Positions 38,265-47,018 of a DNA stretch of 64,000 nucleotides are shown here, in pieces (position 1 is the first letter of the stretch; the number at the start of each line of letters is the position of its first letter). Below the pieces are notes generated by a model that was given only the letters and a program-made list of their open reading frames with translations, was not told the DNA's origin and did not search any database. The position numbers and the translations under genes are program-made. Location of the stretch: the NCBI RefSeq assembly GCF_016429255.1, contig NZ_JAELUG010000014.1, forward strand, positions 16,838 through 80,837, given 5' to 3'. The stretch is from Rhizobium sp. ASV8 (GTDB lineage: Bacteria; Pseudomonadota; Alphaproteobacteria; Rhizobiales; Rhizobiaceae).

Positions 38265-39281
38265 TTGGGCGTCGTGATACCGCTGGAAGAAAGCAAGAAT
38301 AAACTGGCATCCATCAAGCCTTTGGTGGATCTGACCAAGGCGGATATGGAACGCGTCAATCAGCTCATCCTGTCCAAGGCCGGCTCGGATGTGCAGATGA
38401 TCCCCGAGGTTGCGGAGCATCTCATCTCCTCCGGCGGCAAGCGTTTGCGGCCGATGCTGACGATCGCGTCGGCAGCGCTCTACAACTATCAGGGCGACAA
38501 CCATATCAAGCTCGCGACCTCGGTCGAATTCCTGCATACGGCCACCTTGCTGCATGACGATGTGGTTGACGAAAGCGACCTGCGTCGCGGCAGATCCACC
38601 GCCCGCATGATCTGGGGCAACCAGGCAAGCGTGCTCGTCGGCGACTTCCTGCTTGGCCAGGCCTTCCGCATGATGGTGGAAGTCGGCTCGCTCGAAGCAC
38701 TCGACGTCTTGTCGTCGGCCGCCTGCGTCATTGCCGAAGGCGAAGTGCTGCAGCTCTCCGTTTCCAAGAACATGGAAACGACCGAAGACGATTATCTCTC
38801 GGTCATCCGCGCCAAGACGGCCGCGCTTTTCGCAGCTGCAGCAGAAGTCGGCCCGATCGTCGCCAATGCCGGCAAGGCCGAGCGCAATGCGCTGAAATCT
38901 TACGGCACCAATCTCGGCCTCGCTTTCCAGCTCGTCGACGATGCGCTCGACTACGGCGGCAAGGCTGCCGATCTCGGCAAGAATGTCGGCGATGATTTCC
39001 GCGAGGGCAAGATCACGCTTCCGGTCATCCTCGCATATCGCCGCGGCACCGAGAAGGAGCGCGCCTTCTGGCGTGACGCCATCGAGACCGGCAACAACAG
39101 CGACGAAAATCTCGAAAAGGCCCTGGGCCTGATCACGAAATATGGCGCGCTTGCCGACACCATTGCCCGTGCCATCCACTACGGCACCATCGCCCGCGAC
39201 GCTCTGGCGCCACTCCCCGAAACGCCCTGGAAATCGGCACTTCTGGAAGTGATCGATTTCTGCATCGAACGCGTTAATTGA
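38265..39281 (+). CDS. ispB: Polyprenyl (octaprenyl/decaprenyl) diphosphate synthase
   Basis: A 338-residue trans-prenyltransferase making the long isoprenoid tail for ubiquinone. First Asp-rich motif LLHDDVVDESDLRRG, second FQLVDDALDYGGKA, with GGKRLRPMLTIASAALYNYQ upstream. The residue context five before the first motif (HTATLLHDD) fits long-chain enzymes. Start chosen at TTG 38265-38267: AGGAG (38251-38255) is 9 bases upstream and the predicted protein then begins GVVIPLEESKNKLASIKPLV; the frame opens at 38211 without a ribosome site. Product length (C40 or C50) is not readable from sequence. Confidence 0.9.
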   Translation: MGVVIPLEESKNKLASIKPLVDLTKADMERVNQLILSKAGSDVQMIPEVAEHLISSGGKRLRPMLTIASAALYNYQGDNHIKLATSVEFLHTATLLHDDVVDESDLRRGRSTARMIWGNQASVLVGDFLLGQAFRMMVEVGSLEALDVLSSAACVIAEGEVLQLSVSKNMETTEDDYLSVIRAKTAALFAAAAEVGPIVANAGKAERNALKSYGTNLGLAFQLVDDALDYGGKAADLGKNVGDDFREGKITLPVILAYRRGTEKERAFWRDAIETGNNSDENLEKALGLITKYGALADTIARAIHYGTIARDALAPLPETPWKSALLEVIDFCIERVN

Positions 39282-39404
39282 TAGCGGCGGACCGAATTTG
39301 TTGCAGGGCCGCTTCAAAAAAGCCATCCTGTTGTGAATCAGTTGACACGAACGCTTTATGCCGCCGGCGACTTCGCTGGCCGTCCCTCGATGAAAGGCTT
39401 TCTA

Positions 39405-41258
39405 ATGCGGCAGAGACTTGCCATCCGTTTCCTCTCGAGCGTAGCCTTGGCGGCGGTCCTTTCGGTGTCCGCCCTGAGTGTCGCGCGGGCTGAGGACAAG
39501 CCGGCAAAGGCGGAAGTCACCGCCCCGGTCGCCTTCGATCCGGATAATGTCGATACCTTCGCCGGCGCCTTCCTTGCCGCCCGCACCGCTGATGTCGATC
39601 ACGACTATGACACCGCCATCGCGCTTTACAAGAAGGCGCTGATGATCGACCCGGGTAATCCGGAAATCCGCCAGCGTTTGATGATTTCGCTGCTGCTCAA
39701 CGGCAATCTCGAAGAAGGCGTGAAATACGCCAACGAGCTGAAGAACGACCCCTCCGTCGAGCGCGTCACCACGATCGTTCGCGGCATGGATGCCATCCGC
39801 CGCCACGAATACCGGTCCGCGCAGGAAATCCTCAAGTATAACGGTCCGAACGATCTCGACCGGATGATGACCAACCTGCTCTCCGCCTGGGCGCGCGCCG
39901 GCTCCGGCCGCGGCAAGGAAGCGATCTCGATGGTCGACAAGATGAAGGGACCGGACTGGTTCAACATCTTCAAGAACTATCATGCCGGCGCCATCGCCCT
40001 GTCGATCGGCGATATCAAGTCCGCTCGCTCGCACCTCAACGACGCCATCCTCGACAAGACGGGCGGCGCGACGGCCCCGGACACCTTCATGCGCGCCGTC
40101 ATGGCGCTTGCACGTCTTGAAGCCAAGGCTGGCGACAAACAGAAGGCGCTCGATGCGATTTCGGTCGGCGACAACCTCGTCAGCAACTATGCCCCGCTCA
40201 ACGCTCTGCGCGACAGCATCAGCAAGGGCGATACGCCCGAGCAGCAGGTGACCAATGCCGGCGAAGGCGCGGCCGCCGTGCTCTTCACCGTCGGCGCTGC
40301 ACTGAACCGCGACGGCGCCGAAGATGTCGTCTCGCTCTATCTGCAGATTGCCAACTCGCTCGATCCCAAGGCTGCCGATACGCTGGTGCTTCTCGGCGGG
40401 CTCGCTGAAAAGCAGGATCAGACCGACCGCGCTATCGCCTTCTACAAGAAGGTGCCTGACAATTCGCCGATGTCCCGCATCTCCGAGCTGCAGCTTGGCC
40501 TCGCGCTTGCCCAGGCCGGCAAGGTCGACGATGCGCGCAAGCACTTGAAGGCGCTGATCGATTCCGATCCCAACGATATCCGCAGCTACCTTGCCTATGG
40601 CAGCGTCCTTTCCGATGCGAAGGACTTCCAGGCCATGGCCGACACATACGACAAGGCCGTGCAGATCATCGGGCCGGTGCCGAAGCGCAGCGACTGGGCG
40701 GTGTTCTTCCAGCGCGGTATCGCCTATGAGCGGCTGAAGAAGTGGCCGGAAGCCGAACCGAACTTCAAAAAGGCTCTGGAGCTGAACCCGGACCAGCCGC
40801 AGGTGCTGAATTATCTCGGCTACTCCTGGGTCGACATGAACATGAACCTCGACCAGGGTCTCGACATGATCCGGAAGGCTGTCGATCTGAAGCCGGATGA
40901 CGGCTACATCGTCGACTCCCTCGGCTGGGCCTATTTCCGCCTCAACCGCTTCGACGATGCCGTGAACGAACTCGAGCGGGCCGCGCAGCTCAAGGCCGGG
41001 GACCCGACGATCAACGATCACCTCGGCGACGCCTACTGGCGCGTCAACCGCAAGCTGGAAGCTGTCTACCAGTGGAATCGTGCGCTCGCGTCGAAGCCGG
41101 AAGAAGCCGATATTCCGAAGATCAAGGAAAAGGTCGAGAAGGGTCTGCCTGCTCTCGACACCGATCCGAAGACCGTCGACAAGAGCAAGCAGCCCGATCC
41201 GGCACCGGCGCCAACTCCGGATTCGGGCGCCCCGGCTCCAGTCGATAAGAAGTCCTAA
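39405..41258 (+). CDS. Exported TPR-repeat protein
   Basis: A 617-residue protein with a signal peptide (MRQRLAIRFLSSVALAAVLS ... LSVARA) and many tetratricopeptide repeats, for example YDTAIALYKKALMIDPGNPE, AEPNFKKALELNPDQPQVLN, LGYSWVDMNMNLDQGLDMIR and LGWAYFRLNRFDDAVNELER; the C-terminus is Lys/Pro-rich (TPDSGAPAPVDKKS). Likely a periplasmic or outer-membrane-associated scaffold for protein interaction. ATG 39405 has AAAGG 8 bases upstream; ATG 39390 or GTG 39333 would lengthen the signal region. It lies 11 bases upstream of ispE, so they are probably co-transcribed. Confidence 0.85.
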   Translation: MRQRLAIRFLSSVALAAVLSVSALSVARAEDKPAKAEVTAPVAFDPDNVDTFAGAFLAARTADVDHDYDTAIALYKKALMIDPGNPEIRQRLMISLLLNGNLEEGVKYANELKNDPSVERVTTIVRGMDAIRRHEYRSAQEILKYNGPNDLDRMMTNLLSAWARAGSGRGKEAISMVDKMKGPDWFNIFKNYHAGAIALSIGDIKSARSHLNDAILDKTGGATAPDTFMRAVMALARLEAKAGDKQKALDAISVGDNLVSNYAPLNALRDSISKGDTPEQQVTNAGEGAAAVLFTVGAALNRDGAEDVVSLYLQIANSLDPKAADTLVLLGGLAEKQDQTDRAIAFYKKVPDNSPMSRISELQLGLALAQAGKVDDARKHLKALIDSDPNDIRSYLAYGSVLSDAKDFQAMADTYDKAVQIIGPVPKRSDWAVFFQRGIAYERLKKWPEAEPNFKKALELNPDQPQVLNYLGYSWVDMNMNLDQGLDMIRKAVDLKPDDGYIVDSLGWAYFRLNRFDDAVNELERAAQLKAGDPTINDHLGDAYWRVNRKLEAVYQWNRALASKPEEADIPKIKEKVEKGLPALDTDPKTVDKSKQPDPAPAPTPDSGAPAPVDKKS

Positions 41259-41269
41259 GAAGACTTCCC

Positions 41270-42184
41270 ATGAACGCGATCTTGGCAGCGGGCGATTTCG
41301 ACCTCACGGAGGAAGCGCCCGCAAAGATCAATCTTGCGCTGCATGTCACCGGCCGTCGCGCCGACGGTTATCATCTCCTCGATATGCTGGTGAGCTTCGC
41401 TCGTCATGGCGATCAGCTTGGCTTCCGGGCGAGCGAGCATGACGAATTCAGCCTGTCAGGGCGCTTTGGTCCGCTGCTTTCAGCGGATGCCGAGGCCGGC
41501 GACAACCTTGTGCTCAAGGCGCGCGACCTGCTGCGACAGGCGGCGGAGTCTGTCGGCCGCGAAGCCCCCGCAGTTCACATCCATCTGGAAAAGAACCTGC
41601 CGATCGCCTCGGGTATCGGCGGCGGCTCGGCAGATGCGGCAGCAACCTTACGCGGGCTGATGCGATTATGGCATCTCACCCTGCCGCAGGAAACCATCAA
41701 AGCCATCGCCTTGAAGCTCGGCGCCGATGTGCCGATGTGCCTTGCCAGCCGGCCACTGGTGGCGCGCGGCATCGGCGAGGCGATTGAATTGTTACCGGCC
41801 TTTCCGGCCTTTCCCATGGTTCTCGGCAATCCACTTGTCGGGGTGTCGACGCCGGAGGTATTCCGCCAGCTCTCCCGCAAGGATAATCCCCCGCTTCTGT
41901 TTCCATCGCAAATGCCGCAGGGACAGAGCGAATGGATCGACACGATCAAGACCCTGCGCAATGATCTCGAACCGCCGGCGCGCACCATATGCGGTGAGAT
42001 CGCGGCGCTATCCGGCCTGATCGAGAGCCAGTCTGCGATCGTGACGCGCATGTCCGGCTCCGGTGCGACATGTTTCGGCATCTTTGCCGATGTCGACCAG
42101 GCGAAGACTGCAGCCGCCACGCTTCACAGACTAAGGCCCGACTGGTATTTCCAGGCGACCGAGACGATCGCAGGAGGGGTGTAA
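41270..42184 (+). CDS. ispE: 4-diphosphocytidyl-2-C-methyl-D-erythritol kinase
   Basis: A 304-residue GHMP kinase of the MEP isoprenoid pathway. It has EEAPAKINLALHVTGRRADG with the conserved Lys19 and DGYH, then the ATP loop NLPIASGIGGGSADAAATLR (111-124 core) and the late MSGSGATCFGIFADVDQAKT. Length matches IspE. Its stop TAA (42182-42184) overlaps the moaB ATG by one base, so translation of the two is coupled. Confidence 0.93.
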   Translation: MNAILAAGDFDLTEEAPAKINLALHVTGRRADGYHLLDMLVSFARHGDQLGFRASEHDEFSLSGRFGPLLSADAEAGDNLVLKARDLLRQAAESVGREAPAVHIHLEKNLPIASGIGGGSADAAATLRGLMRLWHLTLPQETIKAIALKLGADVPMCLASRPLVARGIGEAIELLPAFPAFPMVLGNPLVGVSTPEVFRQLSRKDNPPLLFPSQMPQGQSEWIDTIKTLRNDLEPPARTICGEIAALSGLIESQSAIVTRMSGSGATCFGIFADVDQAKTAAATLHRLRPDWYFQATETIAGGV

Positions 42185-42738
42185 TGGCAGGCGCAGTCAA
42201 CGAGAGATCCTTCATCCCTGTCGGTATCGCCGTGCTGACCGTGTCCGATACGCGGACGCTCGCCGACGACAAGTCAGGCGATACGCTGGTCGCCCGCATC
42301 GCGGACGCCGGCCACAGGCTTGCCGCTCGCGCCATCGTTCCAGATGACAAGGAACGCATCCGCGCGCAGGTGGAGACCTGGACAAAGGACGACGCAGTGG
42401 ATGTCGTGATTACCACGGGCGGCACCGGCTTTACCGGCCGCGACGTGACGCCGGAGGCGCTCGAACCATTGTTCGAAAAGCGGATGGACGGCTTTTCCGA
42501 GGTCTTCCACCGTATTTCCTACGACAAGATCGGTACGGCGACGATCCAGTCACGCGCAACCGGCGGCGTTGCCAACGCAACCTTCATCTTCGTGTTGCCC
42601 GGCTCTCCCGGTGCCTGCAAGGATGCCTGGGACGGCATCCTGAAAGCCCAGCTCGACTATCGCCACATGCCCTGTAACTTCGTTGAGATCATGCCGCGCC
42701 TAGACGAGCATCTGAGGCGCGGTGCCGGGTCCAAATAG
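42184..42738 (+). CDS. moaB: Molybdenum cofactor biosynthesis protein B
   Basis: A 184-residue MoCF-binding protein of the MoaB/Mog family that adenylates molybdopterin. Motifs: IPVGIAVLTVSDTRTLADDK, DDAVDVVITTGGTGFTGRDV (TGGTG loop) and TIQSRATGGVANATFIFVLP followed by PGSPGACKDAW. The ATG overlaps the ispE stop (TAATG), supporting this start over a longer reading of the frame. No other moa genes are present in the window. Confidence 0.9.
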   Translation: MAGAVNERSFIPVGIAVLTVSDTRTLADDKSGDTLVARIADAGHRLAARAIVPDDKERIRAQVETWTKDDAVDVVITTGGTGFTGRDVTPEALEPLFEKRMDGFSEVFHRISYDKIGTATIQSRATGGVANATFIFVLPGSPGACKDAWDGILKAQLDYRHMPCNFVEIMPRLDEHLRRGAGSK

Positions 42739-42769
42739 GCTTTGCCTGTTCGCATTGCCTGTTTGGGCG

Positions 42770-43084
42770 TCAGGTTTTCTGCCCCGGCAAAACAGGAATT
42801 GATTCCCAGCTTTCGCCACTGAGAATAATGCAGCTGCGACCGGAAACGTCGCTGAGCATGAGCGTCCAGTTGCCACTGTCAGCGCTGTAAACTTCAACGA
42901 TCGTGCTCGGGTCGAGCTTGCCGACGGCTGAAAGCTTTTCGGAGAGGTGGTCACTGAGGAAGCCGACGAGGTCGACTCGCTTGGCACATGCCAGCATCGC
43001 CTGGGAAGCAGCTACGCCGGGATAAAAGATTGCGGTTGCCACGAGGGCTATTACCGAGAGGCGTGTGAGCAATGTGCGTTTCAT
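42770..43084 (-). CDS. Small exported hypothetical protein
   Basis: A 104-residue protein with a signal peptide (MKRTLLTRLSVIALVATAIF ... GVAASQA). The mature part has two Cys (LACAKRVDLVGFLSDHLSE; GRSCIILSGESWESIPV), so a disulfide is possible in the periplasm. No family recognised. The ribosome-binding site AAAGGAGGTGCG is near-ideal but most of it lies in the right arm of a 13-bp hairpin (43092-43123), which would hide it in the mRNA; translation is therefore likely to be conditional. It is convergent with moaB across 31 bp. Confidence 0.7.
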   Translation of the reverse strand: MKRTLLTRLSVIALVATAIFYPGVAASQAMLACAKRVDLVGFLSDHLSEKLSAVGKLDPSTIVEVYSADSGNWTLMLSDVSGRSCIILSGESWESIPVLPGQKT

Positions 43085-43091
43085 AACGCAC

Positions 43092-43123
43092 CTCCTTTCG
43101 CCGGTATCCCGGCGGAAAAGGAG
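43092..43123 (-). promoter_or_regulatory. Hairpin covering the Shine-Dalgarno of the 42770-43084 gene
   Basis: On the minus strand the leader folds as CTCCTTT (43123-43117), two unpaired bases, CGCCGG (43114-43109), loop GATA, CCGGCG (43104-43099), AAAGGAG (43098-43092): 13 pairs with a 2-nt bulge. The 3' arm contains the ribosome-binding AAAGGAG; the start codon is 43084. There is no T-run, so it is not an intrinsic terminator. Confidence 0.55.
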
Positions 43124-43259
43124 AGTTCCGCTAGCCTGTTCCGCCGTATATCGGCATCATTATGGTCGGCCGCCCAACGCGACACGCGAAAGGTGCCGCC
43201 ACACAACGAATTATCGCAGCTATTTTCAGGTTTACAAATGGAATCTCGAATGGCGAGCT

Positions 43260-43778
43260 TTATCGTGCCGCCCGCGCAACCCATGATGGAATAAGCTCGC
43301 TCGAAAGCTTGCGGCCCTTCTGGCCTTTGGCGAATTCCGCCAGCCGCATGCCCGTTCTGGCGGCCGCAATCGCCTGTGGCTTAGATAGGAGCCATCCCAG
43401 CTCAAGGGGAGGCATGCTGCGGCCTACGCGCTGCAGGAACGGCCGGCGATAACCGCGCGAGGCGGTAAAGCGCGCCGGAACTTTGTTCAGTGAGACATAT
43501 TCCGCGATCTCATCAATCCAGCCCGCCTGCGGGCGCGCGCCGGGTTCGATCAGCAACAGCCATTCACCCCGCGCCGCGCGCAATATTTCCTTGATATCCC
43601 ACTGTGAATGGAAGCGGCAACCGGCGGCGTCCGCCACCCGCGAGGTACCGTCCTGCGAGCCGTGGTCGAGCACGACGACATCGCAGACGAGGCCTTCGAT
43701 CGCCCCCTGCACCAACGCCGCCAATGTCTGCGCCAGCTCGGGTTCCTGATCCTGGCATTCGATAATCACCGTCAACAT
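43260..43778 (-). CDS. Short family 2 glycosyltransferase-like protein
   Basis: A 172-residue protein with a GT-A-like nucleotide-sugar domain: MLTVIIECQDQEPELAQTLA, then VCDVVVLDHGSQDGTSRVAD and RGEWLLLIEPGARPQAGWID, in place of the usual DxD a short EPGA segment. The C-terminal part is basic (GYRRPFLQRVGRSMPP). It is much shorter than typical GT2 enzymes and lacks membrane helices and an obvious DxD, so catalytic activity is doubtful. ATG 43776-43778 is first in frame. Downstream on the same strand comes the small exported protein gene, 175 bp away. Confidence 0.7.
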   Translation of the reverse strand: MLTVIIECQDQEPELAQTLAALVQGAIEGLVCDVVVLDHGSQDGTSRVADAAGCRFHSQWDIKEILRAARGEWLLLIEPGARPQAGWIDEIAEYVSLNKVPARFTASRGYRRPFLQRVGRSMPPLELGWLLSKPQAIAAARTGMRLAEFAKGQKGRKLSSELIPSWVARAAR

Positions 43779-44019
43779 TGCCCATTTATAGAGCGGCGCT
43801 CAATTTATTGCCAGCGCCTAACCTTCACGCTTGAACGTTTAAGAAAAGCACGATGCAGGGGCTTCCGAATGTTGCAGCCGCTGTCGCCGCTCACCGGGAA
43901 CGGCGGGGATGAAGACAGTGGCGCGCGATTTTTGTTCTTGCAATGTTCTCATTTGTCGGATAGGAATTTAATCATCTTAGACGCGGCATGCGGCGCCATG
44001 AACCGCCCTGGAGCTACCG

Positions 44020-45177
44020 ATGAACGAGCAGTCCCTTGCAGGGCAGGCCGCATTTGCGCCTGCCAATACGCCAGACATTGCCAATGCCCTGATCGCCGAC
44101 GCCGGTCTCAGGGTTGACGTCGAGCGCCGGCGTGGGCGCGGCGCGGGTCTGAACCCGAGCGGACGCTTCGAGAAGCAGCAGCGCGAGAGTTTCGACGACG
44201 GCTGGCAGACCCTGGAAGAGCTTCCGCCCTTCAAGACCGAAGTGCAGGTGGAAAAGCCGCGCACGGCCATCACCCGCAACGAATCCCCCGATATTCCCTT
44301 CGATCGCTCCATCAATCCCTATCGCGGCTGCGAACATGGCTGCATCTACTGCTTTGCACGTCCTACACATGCCTATATGGGCCTCTCTGCGGGGTTGGAT
44401 TTCGAAGCGAAGCTGTTTGCCAAACCGGATGCGGCGAAACTGTTGGAGCGGGAACTGGCAAAGCCAAGCTACAAGCCGCGCGTCATCGCCATCGGCACCA
44501 ATACCGATCCCTACCAGCCTATCGAGAAGGAATGGCGGATCATGCGCCAGATCCTAGAAGTGCTGAACAAGGCCAACCATCCGGTCGCCATCGTCACGAA
44601 ATCAGCGCTGATCATGCGCGATATCGACATTCTGAAGGAAATGGCTGCCAAGAACCTGGTTCGCGTCAGCCTTTCCGTGACGACGCTCGACCGGAAGCTG
44701 GCGCGTACCATGGAACCGCGCGCAGCCACGCCGACGAGGCGGCTGGAGGCGATCCAGGCGCTGAGCGAAGCCGGAATCCGTACATCTGTCATGGTGGCGC
44801 CGATCATCCCCGCCCTCAACGATCATGAGATCGAGCGTATTCTCGAAGCCGGCAAGGCGGCTGGCGCGCTGGAGGCGAGCTATGTCATCCTGCGCCTGCC
44901 GCTGGAGGTAAGCCCAATGTTTCGCGACTGGCTGCTGCAGCATTATCCGGACCGTTATCGGCATGTCATGTCGCTGATCCGCTCGATGCGCGGCGGCAAG
45001 GATTACGACGCCGATTTCGGCAAGCGCATGAAGGGTGCCGGTCCCTATGCCTGGCAGATCAGCCGGCGCTTCGAAATGGCGACGCGGCGGCTTGAACTGA
45101 CCCGGCGCAACATCGCATTGCGCGACGACCTGTTCGTGCCCCCAGACGGCAGCGGCGTTCAACTGTCGTTGCTATAG
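44020..45177 (+). CDS. PA0069-family radical SAM protein (SplB-like)
   Basis: A 385-residue radical SAM enzyme. The 4Fe-4S motif is C-x3-C-x2-C in NPYRGCEHGCIYCFARPTHA; further motifs VIAIGTNTDPYQPIEKEWRI and AIVTKSALIMRDIDILKEMA are those of the spore-photoproduct-lyase-like COG1533 group. No sporulation in this lineage, so spore photoproduct is not the substrate; a DNA-repair-like role is only suspected. ATG 44020 has GGAG 7 bases upstream. It is followed by a palindromic repeat and rnhB on the same strand. Confidence 0.85.
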   Translation: MNEQSLAGQAAFAPANTPDIANALIADAGLRVDVERRRGRGAGLNPSGRFEKQQRESFDDGWQTLEELPPFKTEVQVEKPRTAITRNESPDIPFDRSINPYRGCEHGCIYCFARPTHAYMGLSAGLDFEAKLFAKPDAAKLLERELAKPSYKPRVIAIGTNTDPYQPIEKEWRIMRQILEVLNKANHPVAIVTKSALIMRDIDILKEMAAKNLVRVSLSVTTLDRKLARTMEPRAATPTRRLEAIQALSEAGIRTSVMVAPIIPALNDHEIERILEAGKAAGALEASYVILRLPLEVSPMFRDWLLQHYPDRYRHVMSLIRSMRGGKDYDADFGKRMKGAGPYAWQISRRFEMATRRLELTRRNIALRDDLFVPPDGSGVQLSLL

Positions 45178-45191
45178 CCGTTTGTTTTTCC

Positions 45192-45234
45192 GCATTGTCC
45201 GACGCCGAAGCGATCCCGCTTCGACTGGAAATGC
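45192..45234. repeat. Palindromic intergenic repeat after the radical SAM gene
   Basis: Outer GCATT (45192-45196) and AATGC (45230-45234), inner perfect arms CGAAGCG (45206-45212) and CGCTTCG (45217-45223). The outer GCATT...CTGGAAATGC matches the repeat at 6602-6705; this is a further, more divergent family member. Confidence 0.5.
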
Positions 45235-45273
45235 TCTGATATTTCCTCGCGGGTTGTCCCTGTACCCGCCGGA

Positions 45274-45311
45274 AAGCCCCCTGGTTCGCCGCTCTGATCC
45301 ACCGGGGGCTT
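45274..45311 (+). promoter_or_regulatory. Hairpin in the rnhB leader
   Basis: Arms AAGCCCCC (45274-45281) and GGGGGCTT (45304-45311) flank a 22-base loop, ending 2 bases before AGGAG (45314-45318), the ribosome-binding site of rnhB. It could be a terminator of upstream transcription or affect initiation; no T-run is present. Confidence 0.35.
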
Positions 45312-45323
45312 GCAGGAGATCGG

Positions 45324-46004
45324 GTGGTGTGCGAGCTTCGCCGCATGCCACGCAGCACATCACCCGATTCTCCCATGCTTTTCGACGATGGGCCGATTGT
45401 TCCGTCCTTCGAGCTGGAACTGATCGCCCGGCGTGCCGGTCATTGGCCGGTTGCCGGCGCCGACGAAGTTGGCCGAGGTCCCCTTGCGGGGCCGGTCGTC
45501 GCAGCGGCCGTCATTCTTGACCCCGAGCGCATCCCGCAAGGGCTGAACGATTCCAAGCAGCTGACCGCCGCCAGAAGGGAAGCGCTATTTGTCGAGATCC
45601 TCGCGACCGCGACGGTTTCCATCGCTTCCTCAAGCGCGACACGTATCGACACGACGGATATCCGCAAGGCGAGCCTCGATGCAATGCGGCGTGCCATTTG
45701 CGGGCTGGCGATGCCGGCAAGCTACGTGTTGACCGATGGCCTCGACGTCCCGGCGGGCCTTGCCTGCCCTGGAAAGGCCGTGGTCAAAGGCGATGCGCGC
45801 TCCTTTTCGATCGCAGCAGCTTCGATCGTCGCCAAAGTCACACGCGACCGGATGATGGCGCGTGCTGGCAGCGTCTTTCCCGCTTATGGTTTTGCCGCCC
45901 ATGCCGGCTACGGCACCGCGCAGCATCGCGCCGGTATCGAGCAGCATGGCCCCTGCCGCCTACACCGTATGAGCTTTCGCCCTCTCAGGAAAGACGCAGG
46001 CTAA
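45324..46004 (+). CDS. rnhB: Ribonuclease HII
   Basis: A 226-residue type 2 RNase H that removes RNA from RNA-DNA hybrids and single ribonucleotides from DNA. Catalytic residues Asp/Glu are in [20 protein letters not shown], further Asp in [13 protein letters not shown], with [20 protein letters not shown] and [20 protein letters not shown]. Start is GTG 45324-45326 or the next GTG, 5-8 bases after AGGAG; a shorter ATG start at 45345 lacks a clear site. Confidence 0.9.
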   Translation: MVCELRRMPRSTSPDSPMLFDDGPIVPSFELELIARRAGHWPVAGADEVGRGPLAGPVVAAAVILDPERIPQGLNDSKQLTAARREALFVEILATATVSIASSSATRIDTTDIRKASLDAMRRAICGLAMPASYVLTDGLDVPAGLACPGKAVVKGDARSFSIAAASIVAKVTRDRMMARAGSVFPAYGFAAHAGYGTAQHRAGIEQHGPCRLHRMSFRPLRKDAG

Positions 46005-46025
46005 GGCGACCGAGATAGCTGCCTC

Positions 46026-46790
46026 TCATTCAACGAGCCCAGCCACGATCTCCAATGACGATTTCAGCAGATAGGTTACGTCGCGGCGATAGATGCGGTC
46101 GTGGCCATCCCGCAAGTTCTGGCGATATCGCTCAAGGCCGAGTGAAGCCTGCTGTTCCATGAAGGCAAGCAGTGCTTCCAGCCTTACGACGATGGTTTCC
46201 GGCACGAGGCGCCGGTCGGCAATCGACATTCCGTACGCGTCGACAAAGATGCGTGCGCGCCGGATCTGATCCTCCACCCTACTTAGGCCCTCCACGCCAA
46301 CATCCAAAGACAGCGGCGCCCAACGATAGATGGCATAGGCGATATCCCAGGAGCGTGGGCCTGGATGAGCGGCCTCGAAGTCGATGATACCTGTCACCTC
46401 GCCATCGTTCAAAACGACGTTGTAGGGAGCGAAATCCCCATGACAGATAACTTCTGCGGGCTCCCTGAATGATAGCTGCCATGCGCGCTCCTTCTCGAGA
46501 CGAGGCAGGAGCAGCGCGGAGCAATCGTGATAATGGCGAAGAAGAATGGCTGCGGATCGCAGGGCCTTTTCGGTGCGCATTTCGCCACTGCTATCGAGAT
46601 CACCCGTTGCGCCGGGCAGATAGCTTACCCTCTCCCAGGTGGCATCAAAGCTGATCGGCGCGGGCGCTGCGGTGAAGCCATGTTCACGCAAAGCCGCCAA
46701 CAAGGCGTGAACGCTCGGCGTCCACGGGAAAGCCTGCCTAATGACAGTGTCGCCGTCGCGATGCGGTCCTTGCTCGTGCGATGTTTGCAT
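46026..46790 (-). CDS. Aminoglycoside phosphotransferase/choline kinase-like protein
   Basis: A 254-residue APH-fold protein. The catalytic Brenner-like motif is VICHGDFAPYNVVL and the Mg-binding DFG-like is GIIDFEAAHPGPRSWDIAYA. The N-terminal lobe is short (little beyond RDGDTVIRQAFPWTPS) and lacks the usual ATP-binding glycine loop and Lys, so a full kinase activity is not assured. Substrate unknown; choline, homoserine or a sugar are possible. ATG 46788-46790 is first in frame. Convergent with rnhB across 21 bp. Confidence 0.75.
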   Translation of the reverse strand: MQTSHEQGPHRDGDTVIRQAFPWTPSVHALLAALREHGFTAAPAPISFDATWERVSYLPGATGDLDSSGEMRTEKALRSAAILLRHYHDCSALLLPRLEKERAWQLSFREPAEVICHGDFAPYNVVLNDGEVTGIIDFEAAHPGPRSWDIAYAIYRWAPLSLDVGVEGLSRVEDQIRRARIFVDAYGMSIADRRLVPETIVVRLEALLAFMEQQASLGLERYRQNLRDGHDRIYRRDVTYLLKSSLEIVAGLVE

Positions 46791-46836
46791 CCGCCTCCCC
46801 TCCGCGTGAAGCGATCTAGGCGCATATGGTTACGCT

Positions 46837-46943
46837 AAAGCATGTCGCGCAAAAGTGTGCAGCGGTTTTTGCGACTACGACATGCGTGAAATCAAAGAGC
46901 TAAAGCGCGTGAAGCGAATCTGAAAGATCGCGACGCGCTTTAG
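46837..46943 (+). repeat. Two-hairpin intergenic repeat, reference copy
   Basis: First hairpin: CATGTCG (46841-46847) with CGACATG (46878-46884), inner CGCAAAA and TTTTGCG. Linker CGTGAAATCAAAGAG. Second hairpin of 44 bp: CTAAAGCGCG (46900-46909) and CGCGCTTTAG (46934-46943). The copy at 23233-23340 is the same element in the other orientation. It lies in the 228-bp gap downstream of the ATP synthase operon and upstream of the phosphotransferase gene. Confidence 0.85.
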
Positions 46944-46966
46944 TCGAACAACGGAAAGTGGAATGA

Positions 46967-46993
46967 AAACAAAAAACCCCGCCGAAGCGGGGC
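46967..46993 (-). terminator. Rho-independent terminator of the F0 ATP synthase operon
   Basis: On the minus strand CCCCGC (46992-46987), loop TTCG, GCGGGG (46982-46977), then TTTTTTG and more T (46976-46967), 27 bases after the atpF stop codon. Confidence 0.9.
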
Positions 46994-47018
46994 TTTCGAA
47001 GTGTAATTTCTCACACGC

